From positions 1,736,001-1,800,000 of the forward strand of contig NZ_CP043959.1 of assembly GCF_008632955.1 (NCBI RefSeq): DNA of 64,000 nt, given 5' to 3'. The notes below the pieces were generated by a model. That model was not told the origin of the DNA and ran no database searches. It saw only the letters and a list, made by a program, of their open reading frames with translations. Of this stretch, positions 18,868 to 27,671 are shown in pieces. This DNA comes from Streptomyces tendae. Lineage in GTDB: Bacteria > Actinomycetota > Actinomycetes > Streptomycetales > Streptomycetaceae. The stretch's first letter is position 1, and each line of letters begins with the position of its first letter. Made by a program: the position numbers and the translations under genes.

Positions 18868-19021
18868 TCGCCGAGTCCCCGTACGGCGCGAGCCAGGGGA
18901 GCCGGGGACCCACCTGTAGTCCCTGGGGTGAATCGGACGCCCGCGCGTGTCGCGAGGGGGTCCGTAGGAGACCTTCCTGCTCCGAACCCGTCAGCTAACC
19001 CGGTAGGCGAGAGGGAAGGAA
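18868..19021 (+). ncRNA. c-di-AMP riboswitch (ydaO/yuaA type)
   Basis: The leader of the M23 peptidase gene contains the conserved parts of this riboswitch in order: GAGCCGGGGACCCA-like segment (about 18898-18912), CTGGGGTGAATCGG (18923-18936), then GTAGGAGACCTTCCTGCTCCGAACCCG (18964-18990, two internal pairs), GTCAGCTAACCCGGTAGGC (18990-19008), and GAGAGGGAAGGA at the end. In actinomycetes this class sits ahead of genes for cell-wall hydrolases and resuscitation factors and turns them off when c-di-AMP is high. The AGGGAAGGA end may also serve as ribosome binding site, so ligand binding could affect translation as well as transcription. Edges are approximate. Confidence 0.88.
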
Positions 19022-19036
19022 AGGAACAGCCTGTAC

Positions 19037-19810
19037 ATGGCGTTCACGCGCGCCACCGGGAAGCACCGTCGTCCCAGCCGCGTCCAGCGCGGCACCGCCC
19101 GCGCCGCGGGCGTCGCGGCCCTCGCGGGCACCGGCGTCGTCGGCTCGCTCGCGGCCCCCGCACTCGCCGCCGAGCCCGCCGCGGCGCAGACCGGCCTCAC
19201 TCCCGTCGTCACCCTGGGCGGCGTGGTCGCCGACCGCGTCGACGCGCAGGCGGCCGCCCAGCACGAGGCGGCCCGTGAGGCGGCCGAGGCCGCCGCGCGC
19301 AAGGCCGCGGAGGAGGCGGCCCGGGAGCGGGCGGCCGAGGAGGCCGAGAAGGCCCGTGCGGAGAAGGAGCGCGCCGCGCGCGAGGCCGAGCGCAAGCGTC
19401 TCAACACCTTCGTCTCCCCGATCCCCGGCTCGTACGTCTCGACGGCCTACCAGAGCGGCGGCGCCATCTGGTCGTCCGGCAGCCACACCGGGATCGACTT
19501 CCACGCCGCGAGCGGTACGCCCGTCCAGTCGGTCGGCGTCGGCACCGTCGTCGAGGCCGGCTGGGGCGGCGCGTACGGGAACCAGGTCGTGATCAAGATG
19601 CACGACGGCACCTACACCCAGTACGCCCACCTGTCCTCCCTCGCCGTGTCGGTGGGCCAGGAGGTCACCGCGGGCCAGCAGATCGGCCTCTCCGGCGCCA
19701 CCGGCAACGTCACGGGCGCCCACCTGCACTTCGAGGCGCGCATGTCCGAGGAGTACGGCTCCGACCTGGACCCGGTCGCCTACCTCCGGTCGCACGGCGT
19801 GAACATCTAG
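19037..19810 (+). CDS. Secreted M23 (LytM-type) peptidoglycan endopeptidase
   Basis: A 257-residue cell-wall hydrolase. Signal sequence: basic start, hydrophobic AAGVAALAGTGVVGSLAAPALA, cleavage near ALAAEP (about 45). An Ala/Glu/Lys-rich coiled coil (about 70-122) leads into the M23 domain. Zinc ligands are His150 and Asp154 (SHTGIDFH) and His231 (HLHF); His198 (QYAHLS) is the second catalytic histidine. Such enzymes cut peptide cross-bridges during growth, germination or division. ATG 19037 follows the riboswitch directly, so c-di-AMP very probably controls it. Terminated by a 10-bp hairpin. Confidence 0.92.
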   Translation: MAFTRATGKHRRPSRVQRGTARAAGVAALAGTGVVGSLAAPALAAEPAAAQTGLTPVVTLGGVVADRVDAQAAAQHEAAREAAEAAARKAAEEAARERAAEEAEKARAEKERAAREAERKRLNTFVSPIPGSYVSTAYQSGGAIWSSGSHTGIDFHAASGTPVQSVGVGTVVEAGWGGAYGNQVVIKMHDGTYTQYAHLSSLAVSVGQEVTAGQQIGLSGATGNVTGAHLHFEARMSEEYGSDLDPVAYLRSHGVNI

Positions 19811-19842
19811 GGAACGCCCTGGGCGCGCAGGCCGCCCTCCCG

Positions 19843-19870
19843 GCCCCGGCTCCTCGTGAGCCGGGGCTTT
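19843..19870 (+). terminator. Terminator after the M23 peptidase gene
   Basis: A perfect 10-bp stem GCCCCGGCTC/GAGCCGGGGC (19843-19852, 19858-19867), loop of 5, followed by TTT. It lies 32 bases after the stop. Confidence 0.8.
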
Positions 19871-20021
19871 CGCCGTTTCGGGGCCCGTCCGCCCGAGCGC
19901 CCTCTGTCCAAAAATTATGTATGGATTCCCGCCCGCCGTCGGAAATTGTCGCCGATTGCAATAGAGTCACGAACGGACGTCAATCGTCGACGTTTCACGG
20001 GGATTAATGCGGAGGTCGGTC

Positions 20022-20726
20022 ATGCGTATTCCCGCGCACTCGGTGTGCACGGCGATCCGGGACGACATCGTCGCCGGTGTCTACGAGCGCGGTGGCCGGC
20101 TGACCGAGGAACTGCTCGCCCGCCGCTACGGGGTCTCCCGCGTCCCTGTGCGCGAGGCGCTGCGCACGCTGGAGGCCGAGGGCTTCGTGGTGACCCGGCG
20201 GCACGCGGGGGCGTGCGTCGCGGAACCCACCGAGCAGGAGGCCGCCGACCTGCTGGAGATGCGCCAGCTCCTGGAGCCCCTCGGTGCCTCCCGGGCGGCC
20301 CGGCGGCGCACCGACGCCCATCTCAAGGTGCTGCGCGGCCTGGTCAGGCTGGGGCAGGAACGCGCACGTCAGGGCAACAGTGACGACCTGCGCTCGCTGG
20401 GCGGCTGGTTCCACGAGACGCTCATCCAGGCCTCGGGGAGCCCCGCGCTGACCTCGATGCTGACCCAGCTGCGGCACAAGATCGAGTGGATGTACGCGGT
20501 CGAAGGGCCGGCGGATCCGGTCGCGTACTGGGCGGAGCACGGCGCGATCGTGGACGCCGTGGCCCGCGGCGACGGCGACCGGGCACGGACCCTCACGGCG
20601 CTGCACACCGAGCAGGCGAGCGCCGGGCACCGGCTGCGGTTCGCCTCCGGTGCCGACCGCGCCGTACGCGCGGAGCGTGTGAGGAACTCGCAACATCCCG
20701 TAAACATGCCGAGCCTGCGCCATTAA
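20022..20726 (+). CDS. GntR-family (FadR/FCD subgroup) transcriptional regulator
   Basis: A 234-residue repressor-type protein. The winged helix at about 10-70 includes TEELLARRYGVSRVPVREALRTLEAEGFV. The FCD effector domain (about 80-215) keeps the metal/effector residues in LLEMRQLLEP, GGWFHETLIQASG and HGAIVDAVARGDGDRA. ATG 20022 is preferred to ATG 20007 because GCGGAGGT precedes it. Upstream sequence is unusually AT-rich. The nearest gene on the right is ptsH on the opposite strand, so a carbon-metabolism link is possible; targets cannot be read from the sequence. Confidence 0.85.
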   Translation: MRIPAHSVCTAIRDDIVAGVYERGGRLTEELLARRYGVSRVPVREALRTLEAEGFVVTRRHAGACVAEPTEQEAADLLEMRQLLEPLGASRAARRRTDAHLKVLRGLVRLGQERARQGNSDDLRSLGGWFHETLIQASGSPALTSMLTQLRHKIEWMYAVEGPADPVAYWAEHGAIVDAVARGDGDRARTLTALHTEQASAGHRLRFASGADRAVRAERVRNSQHPVNMPSLRH

Positions 20727-20730
20727 CACG

Positions 20731-20772
20731 AGCCCCGTATACAAAGAGCGGGTAATTCGCGGGGGCTTTTTC
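20731..20772 (+). terminator. Terminator after the GntR gene
   Basis: AGCCCCG (20731-20737) pairs with CGGGGGCT (20760-20767) with one bulged base, and TTTTT follows at once. The spacer is 22 bases. Confidence 0.65.
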
Positions 20773-20795
20773 TGCTGCCCGGAAAGAGAAATGCA

Positions 20796-20827
20796 AAAGG
20801 CCCGCCCGGTGGTCGGGACGGGCCTTT
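20796..20827 (-). terminator. Terminator of ptsH
   Basis: AAAGGCCCG (20796-20804) pairs with CGGGCCTTT (20819-20827), extended by an inner CCCG/CGGG. It is 61 bases beyond the ptsH stop, and on the minus strand is followed by T-rich sequence. Confidence 0.7.
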
Positions 20828-20887
20828 CGGTGCCGTGTGGACGACTGGGGAGAATTCCCCCGCGGCCGTCTGTGCGGCTATTCGTGC

Positions 20888-21169
20888 TCAGACGGTCTCG
20901 GGAAGCTCCTCGAGCCCCTCGGCGACCAGCTTCGCCAGACGGTCCAGGGCGGCGTCCGCGCCCTCGGCGTCGGAGGCGAGGACGATCTCCTCACCGCCCT
21001 GGGCGCCCAGGCCCAGGACGGCCAGCATCGAGGCCGCGTTCACGGGGGTACCCCCGGCCTTGGCGATCGTCACCGGGACGCCTGCGGCCGTGGCGGCTCG
21101 GACGAAGATGGAGGCGGGGCGGGCGTGGAGACCCTCGGCCCAGCCGACGTTGACGCGGCGCTCAGCCAT
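20888..21169 (-). CDS. ptsH: Phosphocarrier protein HPr of the PTS
   Basis: A 93-residue HPr. The phosphoacceptor His15 lies in GLHARPAS, and the regulatory-site region NAASMLAVLGLGAQGGEEI contains Ser47, the equivalent of the kinase-modified serine in low-GC bacteria. HPr passes phosphate from enzyme I to sugar-specific EIIA proteins such as those for N-acetylglucosamine and fructose. No ptsI or EII gene is adjacent, as is normal for Streptomyces. ATG 21169 is preceded by GAAGGGCAGCAAC. Its location between a GntR gene and a GNAT/acyl-CoA synthetase gene agrees with the S. coelicolor order as I recall it. Confidence 0.93.
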   Translation of the reverse strand: MAERRVNVGWAEGLHARPASIFVRAATAAGVPVTIAKAGGTPVNAASMLAVLGLGAQGGEEIVLASDAEGADAALDRLAKLVAEGLEELPETV

Positions 21170-21344
21170 GTGTTGCTGCCCTTCGCAGTTCAGGGTTGTC
21201 TAGACCAGTCTTCCATATCGTGGCGCGTGCCCGGAGCGGCGTCCGGAACGGCCCCGCGACCCCCGGGCCGCGGCCTCGGCCCGGCGGTCGTCCACCACAG
21301 ACTGCCTCGCGCCGCCGTCGGATGCGAGCCGTAGTCTGGGGCCC

Positions 21345-24212
21345 ATGCAGACCGCGTCGGACCGCCACGAGTACCCCGCCCACTGGGAGGCCGACGTGGT
21401 GCTGCGCGACGGCGGCACCGCGCGCATCCGCCCCATCACGGCCGACGACGCCGAGCGGCTGGTCAGCTTCTACGAGCAGGTGTCGGACGAGTCGAAGTAC
21501 TACCGCTTCTTCGCCCCCTACCCGCGGCTGTCCGCCAAGGACGTCCACCGCTTCACCCACCACGACTTCGTGGACCGGGTGGGGCTCGCGGCGACCGTCG
21601 GCGGCGAGTTCATCGCCACGGTGCGCTACGACCGCATCGGCGCCGGCGGACGGCCCGCGAGCGGAGCGGAGGCCGACGAGGCCGAGGTCGCCTTCCTGGT
21701 GCAGGACGCCCACCAGGGCCGGGGCGTCGCATCCGCCCTGCTGGAGCACATCGCCGCCGTCGCCCGCGAGCGCGGCATCCGCAGGTTCGCCGCGGAGGTG
21801 CTGCCCGCCAACACCAAGATGATCAAGGTGTTCACCGACGCCGGGTACACCCAGAAGCGCAGCTTCGAGGACGGAGTCGTGCGCCTGGAGTTCGACCTCG
21901 AACCCACCGACCGCTCCCTCGCCGTGCAGTACGCGCGCGAACAGCGCGCGGAGGCGCGCTCGGTGCAGCGGCTGCTCGCGCCCGGCGCGGTGGCCGTCAT
22001 CGGCACCGGCCGCACCCCCGGGGGCGTGGGACGGAGCATCCTCGACAACATCCGGGACGCCGGGTTCACCGGCCGCCTCTACGCCGTGAACGGGGCGCTG
22101 CCGGACGGACAGAAGGAACTCGACGGCGTGCCCGCCTTCCGCTCGGTGCGCGACATCGACGGGCCCGTGGACCTGGCGGTTGTCGCGGTGCCCGCCGAAC
22201 GGGTCCCCGACGTGGTCGCCGAGTGCGGCGAGCACGACGTCCAGGGGCTCGTGGTGGTGTCCGCCGGCTATGCCGAGTCCGGCCCCGAGGGTAAGGAACG
22301 CCAGCGCGCCCTGGTCCGGCAGGCCCGCAGCTACGGCATGCGGATCATCGGACCGAACTCGTTCGGCGTCATCAACACCTCGCCCGAGGTCCGGCTGAAC
22401 GCCTCGCTCGCCCCCGACATGCCCCGCCCCGGCCGGATCGGACTCTTCGCCCAGTCCGGCGCCATCGGGGTCGCCCTGCTGTCGCGCCTGCACCGGCGCG
22501 GCGGCGGCGTCACGGGCGTGACGGGCGTCTCCACGTTCGTCTCCTCCGGCAACCGCGCGGACGTCTCCGGCAACGACGTCCTGCAGTACTGGTACGAGGA
22601 CGCCGACACCGACGTCACCCTCATGTACCTGGAGTCCATCGGCAACCCCCGCAAGTTCACCCGCCTCGCCCGCCGCACCGCCGCGGCGAAGCCGCTGGTC
22701 GTCGTCCAGGGCGCACGCCACGGGGCGGGACCGCGCGGGCACGCCGTCCGCGCGACCCAGCTGCCCCACGCGACCGTGTCGGCGCTGCTGCGGCAGGCCG
22801 GGGTGATCCGCGTCGACACCATCACCGAACTGGTCGACGCGGGCCTGCTGCTCGCCCGCCAGCCGCTGCCGGCCGGGCCCCGGGTGGCGATCCTCGGCAA
22901 CTCCGAGTCCCTGGGCCTGCTCACCTACGACGCCTGCCTCGCCGAGGGGCTGCGCCCGCACCCTCCGCAGGACCTCTCCACGGCCGCATCCGCGGCGGAC
23001 TTCCACGCCGCGCTCTCCCGCGCGCTGGCCGACGACACCTCCGACGCCGTGGTCGTCACCGCCCTCCCGGCCGTGGGGGAGGGCCCGGTCGGCGACGCGG
23101 CCCTCGCCGAGGCGCTGCGCTCGGCGGCCGCCGCGGCACCGACCAAGCCCGTCCTCGTGGTCCACGTGGAGCTGGGCGGCCTCGCGGAGGCCCTGTCGGC
23201 CGCGACCAGCACGGCACCCCAGCCGGGCACGGTCTCCGGCCCGGTCCCGGCCGACGGGGACGCGACGGCGGACGGCGGCACTGGGGCGCAGGACGCCGAA
23301 CCCCTCGCCCCGGCCGCAGCGTCCGCGCCGGTCCCCCCGCCCGAGGGCGCCCATCTCATCCCCGCCTACCCCGCCGCCGAGCGTGCCGTACGGGCGCTCG
23401 CGCAGGCCGTGGCGTACGGGCAGTGGCGGCGCGAGGCCGCCGACCCCGGCAAGGTGCCCGAGTACGAGGACATCGACGAACGCCGCGCCGCCGCCCTCAT
23501 CGAGGGGCTGCTCTCCCGCGGCCAGGGCCTCACCCTCACCACCGACGCCACCTGCCAACTGCTCGCCGCCTACGGCATCCACGTGCACCGCGCCCTGCCC
23601 GCGTCCACCCCGGACGCAGCCGCCGAGGCCGCCCGCACCCTCGGCTACCCGGTCGCCCTCAAGGCGACCGCCCCCCACCTGAGGCACCGCGCCGACCTGG
23701 GCGGCGTCCGCCTGGACCTGGCCGACGAGGAACAGCTGCGCCGGGCGTACGGCGAGCTGACCGAGCTGTTCGGGGGCCCGGAGGAACTGCGCCCGGTGGT
23801 GCAGCGCATGGCCCCGCGCGGGGTCGACACCGTCGTCCGCGCGGTCATCGACCCGGCGGCCGGCGCCGTGCTGTCGTTCGGGCTCGCCGGGGCCGCCTCC
23901 CAGCTGCTGGGCGACATGGCGCACCGCCTGATCCCGGTCACCGACCGGGACGCGACCTCGCTGGTGCGGTCGATCCGCACCGCGCCGCTGCTGTTCGGCT
24001 GGCGCGGCTCGGCGCCCGTCGACACCCCCGCGCTGGAGGAGCTGATGCTGCGGGTGTCGCGGCTGGTCCACGACCATCCGGAGGTCGTCGCCGTCACCCT
24101 GGAGCCGGTCGTCGTCGCCCCGCACGGCGTGAGCGTCCTGGGCGCCTCCGTGCGCCTGGCCCCGCCGCCCGCCCGCGACGACCACGGGCCCCGGACCCTG
24201 CCCACGTACTGA
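21345..24212 (+). CDS. GNAT acetyltransferase fused to an NDP-forming acyl-CoA synthetase-like domain (PatA type)
   Basis: A 955-residue two-part protein. Residues about 15-185 are a GNAT domain with acetyl-CoA loop VQDAHQGRGVASALLEHI. From about 205 onward comes the CoA-binding Rossmann region (PGAVAVIGTGRTPGGVGRSIL), a succinyl-CoA ligase-like flavodoxin fold (GRIGLFAQSGAIGVALLSRL), and an ATP-grasp end. This is the domain order of the S. lividans-type Pat protein, reversed relative to Salmonella Pat. The region where active ADP-forming acetyl-CoA synthetases carry the phosphorylated His (SHTGALAG) reads GHAVRATQLPHATV, so the synthetase part is probably regulatory. The expected role is acetylation and inactivation of AMP-forming acyl-CoA synthetases. 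ATG 21345 matches the onset of conservation. Confidence 0.9.
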   Translation: MQTASDRHEYPAHWEADVVLRDGGTARIRPITADDAERLVSFYEQVSDESKYYRFFAPYPRLSAKDVHRFTHHDFVDRVGLAATVGGEFIATVRYDRIGAGGRPASGAEADEAEVAFLVQDAHQGRGVASALLEHIAAVARERGIRRFAAEVLPANTKMIKVFTDAGYTQKRSFEDGVVRLEFDLEPTDRSLAVQYAREQRAEARSVQRLLAPGAVAVIGTGRTPGGVGRSILDNIRDAGFTGRLYAVNGALPDGQKELDGVPAFRSVRDIDGPVDLAVVAVPAERVPDVVAECGEHDVQGLVVVSAGYAESGPEGKERQRALVRQARSYGMRIIGPNSFGVINTSPEVRLNASLAPDMPRPGRIGLFAQSGAIGVALLSRLHRRGGGVTGVTGVSTFVSSGNRADVSGNDVLQYWYEDADTDVTLMYLESIGNPRKFTRLARRTAAAKPLVVVQGARHGAGPRGHAVRATQLPHATVSALLRQAGVIRVDTITELVDAGLLLARQPLPAGPRVAILGNSESLGLLTYDACLAEGLRPHPPQDLSTAASAADFHAALSRALADDTSDAVVVTALPAVGEGPVGDAALAEALRSAAAAAPTKPVLVVHVELGGLAEALSAATSTAPQPGTVSGPVPADGDATADGGTGAQDAEPLAPAAASAPVPPPEGAHLIPAYPAAERAVRALAQAVAYGQWRREAADPGKVPEYEDIDERRAAALIEGLLSRGQGLTLTTDATCQLLAAYGIHVHRALPASTPDAAAEAARTLGYPVALKATAPHLRHRADLGGVRLDLADEEQLRRAYGELTELFGGPEELRPVVQRMAPRGVDTVVRAVIDPAAGAVLSFGLAGAASQLLGDMAHRLIPVTDRDATSLVRSIRTAPLLFGWRGSAPVDTPALEELMLRVSRLVHDHPEVVAVTLEPVVVAPHGVSVLGASVRLAPPPARDDHGPRTLPTY

Positions 24213-24263
24213 CCGGGGGCGAGCGGTGCCTCGCAGTCAGTGGCCACCCGTAGGATGGGCGAC

Positions 24264-24848
24264 ATGGCCAAGACCAGTACGACGACCCAGGGGCTGCGGG
24301 CGGCGATCGAACGCAGCGGCTACTACCCGGCTCTCGTGGCCGAGGCGGTGGAGGCCGCCGTGGGCGGCGAGCCCGTCCGGTCGTACCTGGTCCACCAGGA
24401 GACGACGTTCGACCAGAACGAGGTGCGGCGGCACGTGACCGTGCTCGTCCTCACCGGAAACCGCTTCATCGTCAGCCACACCGACGAGCAGGCCGCGGAC
24501 AGCACCTCCTCCACCCCCTACGCCACCACCTCCACCGAATCGGTGAAGCTCGGCCGGATCTCGTCGATCGTGGTCAGCCGCGTCGTCGCCAACCCGGAGT
24601 CGTACACGCCGGGCACGCTGCCGCGCGAGATCGTGCTCACCATCGGCTGGGGTGCCGTCTCCCGCATCGACCTGGAGCCGGCCGCCTGCGGCGACCCCGA
24701 CTGCGAGGCCGACCACGGCTACACGGGCAACTCCACGGCCGACGACCTGAGCCTGCGCGTCAGCGAGGCCGGTGACGGCCCGGAGACGGTGCGCCAGGCC
24801 CTGGTCTTCGCCCAGGCCCTGTCCGAGGCGACCGCGGACCTGCACTGA
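24264..24848 (+). CDS. DUF5998 family protein
   Basis: A 194-residue soluble protein found throughout Streptomyces and relatives as DUF5998. It begins MAKTSTTTQGLRAAIERSGYYP and has a beta-rich middle (VTVLVLTGNRFIVSHTDEQ, IVLTIGWGAVSRIDLEP) with a pair of cysteines in ACGDPDCEADHGY. The function is unknown; the core resembles PH-like or YokE-like folds, which is a guess. ATG 24264 is preferred to ATG 24255 because AGGATGGG precedes it at a usable distance. Its stop overlaps the start of the phosphodiesterase gene by one base, suggesting joint expression with that gene and probably with tdk. Confidence 0.85.
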   Translation: MAKTSTTTQGLRAAIERSGYYPALVAEAVEAAVGGEPVRSYLVHQETTFDQNEVRRHVTVLVLTGNRFIVSHTDEQAADSTSSTPYATTSTESVKLGRISSIVVSRVVANPESYTPGTLPREIVLTIGWGAVSRIDLEPAACGDPDCEADHGYTGNSTADDLSLRVSEAGDGPETVRQALVFAQALSEATADLH

Positions 24849-26077
24849 TGGCTCACCCTCCGCCCGCCGCCCACGACCGGGGGCACCCGGCAGCGCACCT
24901 CTGGGACACCCACCCGGAGCCGCTCCCCGTCGACTCCGCCCCGGTACCGGCGTACGGCACCGGCTCCCTGGCCGACCTGCTGCCCACCCTCGCCGCCGGC
25001 CTCGGCGTCCCCGGCATGACCGCCGGGATCGACGAGCTCACCCCCGCCGACCGCAACTGCGTCTTCCTGATCGACGGCCTCGGCTGGGAGCAGCTCAAGG
25101 CCCACCCGGAGGAAGCGCCGTTCATGACGTCTCTGCTGGCCGCCTCCCGCGGCGGCACCGGACGTCCGATCACCGCCGGGTACCCGGCGACCACCGCGAC
25201 CTCCCTGGCCTCCGTCGGCACCGGCCTGCCGCCGGGCGCCCACGGTTTGCCCGGCTACACCGTGCGCGACCCGGACACCGGCGAGCTGATGAACCAGCTG
25301 CGCTGGCAGCCCTGGACCCCGCCCGGCGCCTGGCAGCCGTACCCGACGGTCTTCGAACTGGCGCACCGCGCGGGCGTGCACGCCGCGCAGGTGTCCTCCC
25401 CGCACTTCGCCAACACCCCGCTGACCAAGGTCGCGCTCAGCGGCGGCACCTTCCAGGGACGGCTGTCCGGGGAGGACCGCATGGACACCGCGGCGGAGCA
25501 GCTGGCCGCCGCCGACCGCTCGCTGGTCTACACGTACTACGCCGAGGTCGACGGGGCAGGCCACCGCTTCGGCGTCGACTCCGACACCTGGCGCGGCCAG
25601 CTGATGTACGTCGACCGCCTGGTGCAGCGCCTGGCCGAGCAGCTGCCGCCGCGCAGCGCCCTCTACGTCACCGCCGACCACGGCATGATCGACGTGCCCT
25701 TCGACGAGCAGCACCGGATCGACTTCGACGAGGACTGGGAGCTGAAGGCGGGCGTCGCCCTGCTCGGCGGCGAGGGCCGCGCGCGCCACGTCTACGCGGT
25801 GCCCGGCGCCGCGGGGGACGTGCTGGCCTGCTGGCGTGAGGTGCTCGGCGAGCAGTTCTGGGTGGCCTCGCGCGAGGAGGCGATCGACGCGGGCTGGTTC
25901 GGCCCGTCGGTCGACGAGCGCGTCCACCAGCGGATCGGCGACGTGGTCGCGGCCGCCCGGGACGACGTCCTGCTCATCGCCTCCGAGCGGGAGCCGAGGG
26001 AGTCGGCGATGGTCGGCAACCACGGTTCCATGACCCCTGCCGAGCAGCTGGTCCCCCTGCTCGAAGTACGCTCCTGA
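24848..26077 (+). CDS. Nucleotide pyrophosphatase/phosphodiesterase (alkaline phosphatase superfamily)
   Basis: A 409-residue cytoplasmic metal-dependent hydrolase. Binuclear metal site pieces are Asp76 (VFLIDGLGW), the nucleophile threonine in GYPATTATSL (about 115-119), DGAGHRFG, TADHGMID and GNHGSM. These are the ligands of NPP/alkaline phosphatase-type enzymes acting on phosphodiester or pyrophosphate bonds. No signal peptide is present. It starts inside the DUF5998 stop (TGATG), and the thymidine kinase gene follows 46 bases later, so a nucleotide-related function fits. The natural substrate is unknown. Confidence 0.87.
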   Translation: MAHPPPAAHDRGHPAAHLWDTHPEPLPVDSAPVPAYGTGSLADLLPTLAAGLGVPGMTAGIDELTPADRNCVFLIDGLGWEQLKAHPEEAPFMTSLLAASRGGTGRPITAGYPATTATSLASVGTGLPPGAHGLPGYTVRDPDTGELMNQLRWQPWTPPGAWQPYPTVFELAHRAGVHAAQVSSPHFANTPLTKVALSGGTFQGRLSGEDRMDTAAEQLAAADRSLVYTYYAEVDGAGHRFGVDSDTWRGQLMYVDRLVQRLAEQLPPRSALYVTADHGMIDVPFDEQHRIDFDEDWELKAGVALLGGEGRARHVYAVPGAAGDVLACWREVLGEQFWVASREEAIDAGWFGPSVDERVHQRIGDVVAAARDDVLLIASEREPRESAMVGNHGSMTPAEQLVPLLEVRS

Positions 26078-26123
26078 CGCGCGCCCCTGTTACTGATCCC
26101 TGCCGAAAGGTGCCCGACCCCCC

Positions 26124-26774
26124 ATGTCCGAGCTGGTGTTCTTCTGCGGAACGATGGACTGCGGGAAGTCGACGCTGGCTCTGCAGATCGAGCACAACCG
26201 GTCGGCACGCGGCCTGGTCGGCATGATCTTCACGCGGAACGACCGGGCCGGCGAGGGCAAGCTGTCCTCCCGCCTGGGCCTGGTCACCGACGCGGTGGAG
26301 GTCGGTGACGGCGCCGACCTGTACGCCCACCTCGTCGACCACCTCTCGCGGGGGCGGCGCGCGGACTACGTGATCGCCGACGAGGCGCAGTTCCTCGCGC
26401 CCGAGCAGATAGACCAGCTCGCGCGCGTGGTGGACGACCTGGAGCTCGACGTCTACGCCTTCGGCATCACCACCGACTTCCGCTCCAAGCTGTTCCCCGG
26501 CTCCCAGCGCCTGGTCGAACTCGCCGACCGCGTCGAGGTGCTCCAGGTCGAGGCCCTGTGCTGGTGCGGCGCCCGCGCCACGCACAACGCCCGCACGGTC
26601 GGTGGCGTCATGGTCGTCGAGGGCGCCCAGGTCGTCGTCGGCGACGTCACCGGCTCCACGGACGAGATCGGCTACGAGGTCCTCTGCCGCCGCCACCACC
26701 GGCGCCGGATGACGGCGGCGACGGCGAGGGCGGCGGCCCTGGCACCGGACGTGCTGCCGGTGTCGTCGAGCTGA
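26124..26774 (+). CDS. tdk: Thymidine kinase (type II)
   Basis: A 216-residue TK1-like enzyme that phosphorylates thymidine with ATP in the salvage pathway. The P-loop is GTMDCGKST (9-17), the catalytic base Glu87 is in IADEAQF, and the zinc-binding lasso has ALCWCGARATHN plus CRRHH near the end. YAFGITTDFRSKLFPGS is the thymidine-side segment. Length and motif order are standard. The ribosome binding site GAAAGGTG lies rather far (about 14 bases) from ATG 26124. It probably belongs to the same transcription unit as the two genes before it. Confidence 0.93.
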   Translation: MSELVFFCGTMDCGKSTLALQIEHNRSARGLVGMIFTRNDRAGEGKLSSRLGLVTDAVEVGDGADLYAHLVDHLSRGRRADYVIADEAQFLAPEQIDQLARVVDDLELDVYAFGITTDFRSKLFPGSQRLVELADRVEVLQVEALCWCGARATHNARTVGGVMVVEGAQVVVGDVTGSTDEIGYEVLCRRHHRRRMTAATARAAALAPDVLPVSSS

Positions 26775-26793
26775 CGACGCCCACGGGGCCGGA

Positions 26794-27522
26794 TCAGTCC
26801 GCCGCCTCCAGCAGCAGCTCGGTGAGCTCTTTCGGCATCGTGACCATGCAGTCGTGCCCGGTGGGCAGTTCCCGTACCCGGGACGGGGACCCGTTGGGCT
26901 GGGTCGCGGGGACGGGGCGCCGGATGATGCCCTCCGGAGCCGCGCCCACGCAGTGGATGTGGGTGCGGGCGACCTGCCGCAGGGCTGGGTCGTCCAGGCG
27001 GGCCGGCTGTTGCAGGCAGCGGACCGGGTGGTCCGAGAGCATCCCGCGCAGCCACGACGCGTCCGCCGGGTCGGTCACGCCGAACAGGCCGAAAGGCGGG
27101 GGCAGTTCCGGAAGCGGCGCGATGCGCCAGGGGGTGTCCGTGGCCGCGGCGAGGTCGATCAGGTTCCGGGTGACGGGCTGCACCTCGAGCGCCGTCTCAC
27201 CGTGTTCCGGCACCATCGCGTCCAGATACACCAGGTGCGCGACCCGCTCCGGGACCTCGTTCGCCGCCGACGAGATCACCAGTCCCGCGTAGCTGTGGCC
27301 GACCAGGATCACGTCGGTCAGGTCCTCGTCCTTGATCAGCCGGACGACGTCCTCGACGTGCGTGTCCAGGCCCACCTCGGGACCGAGCAGGTGCGCCCTG
27401 TCGCCGTAGCCGGTCAGGGAGGGGTGGAACACGCGGTGGCCGGCCGCTTCCAGCAGCGGGGCCACCCGCTCCCAGCACCGTCCGTCGTGCCAGGCGCCGT
27501 GGACAAGGAGGTACGTCGACAC
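26794..27522 (-). CDS. Alpha/beta-fold hydrolase (MhpC/salicylate-esterase-like)
   Basis: A 242-residue alpha/beta hydrolase. HGAWHDGRCWE forms the oxyanion-hole strand-loop, the nucleophile serine sits in VGHSYAG (about 76), the acid is in the DATDTPW to DPAD area, and the histidine is in LPTGHDCMV near the C-terminus. The sequence resembles plant methylesterase/hydroxynitrile lyase relatives often annotated simply as alpha/beta hydrolase. It is transcribed divergently from an HxlR regulator, a layout seen where the regulator senses a reactive quinone or aldehyde and induces the detoxifying enzyme. Substrate not determinable. Confidence 0.85.
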   Translation of the reverse strand: MSTYLLVHGAWHDGRCWERVAPLLEAAGHRVFHPSLTGYGDRAHLLGPEVGLDTHVEDVVRLIKDEDLTDVILVGHSYAGLVISSAANEVPERVAHLVYLDAMVPEHGETALEVQPVTRNLIDLAAATDTPWRIAPLPELPPPFGLFGVTDPADASWLRGMLSDHPVRCLQQPARLDDPALRQVARTHIHCVGAAPEGIIRRPVPATQPNGSPSRVRELPTGHDCMVTMPKELTELLLEAAD

Positions 27523-27671
27523 AGGGGTGCCTTTCGCGCAGGGGGCAGGGGAGGGAGGCGGTTCCCTTCCGTGCCTCGGTACGCTTCGGGAACCGCTCGT
27601 TCATCGTGGTGCACCCGCCCGGTCACGGGCAATAAGGCACATTTCGGTGACCCGGTTCCCCGGAGGTAACC

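Noticed and set aside
21162..24185. A 1007-codon minus-strand frame across the GNAT/synthetase gene.
   Set aside because: It mirrors the codon bias of the real gene; no motif, no ribosome binding site, and it overlaps a 955-residue protein with clear domains.
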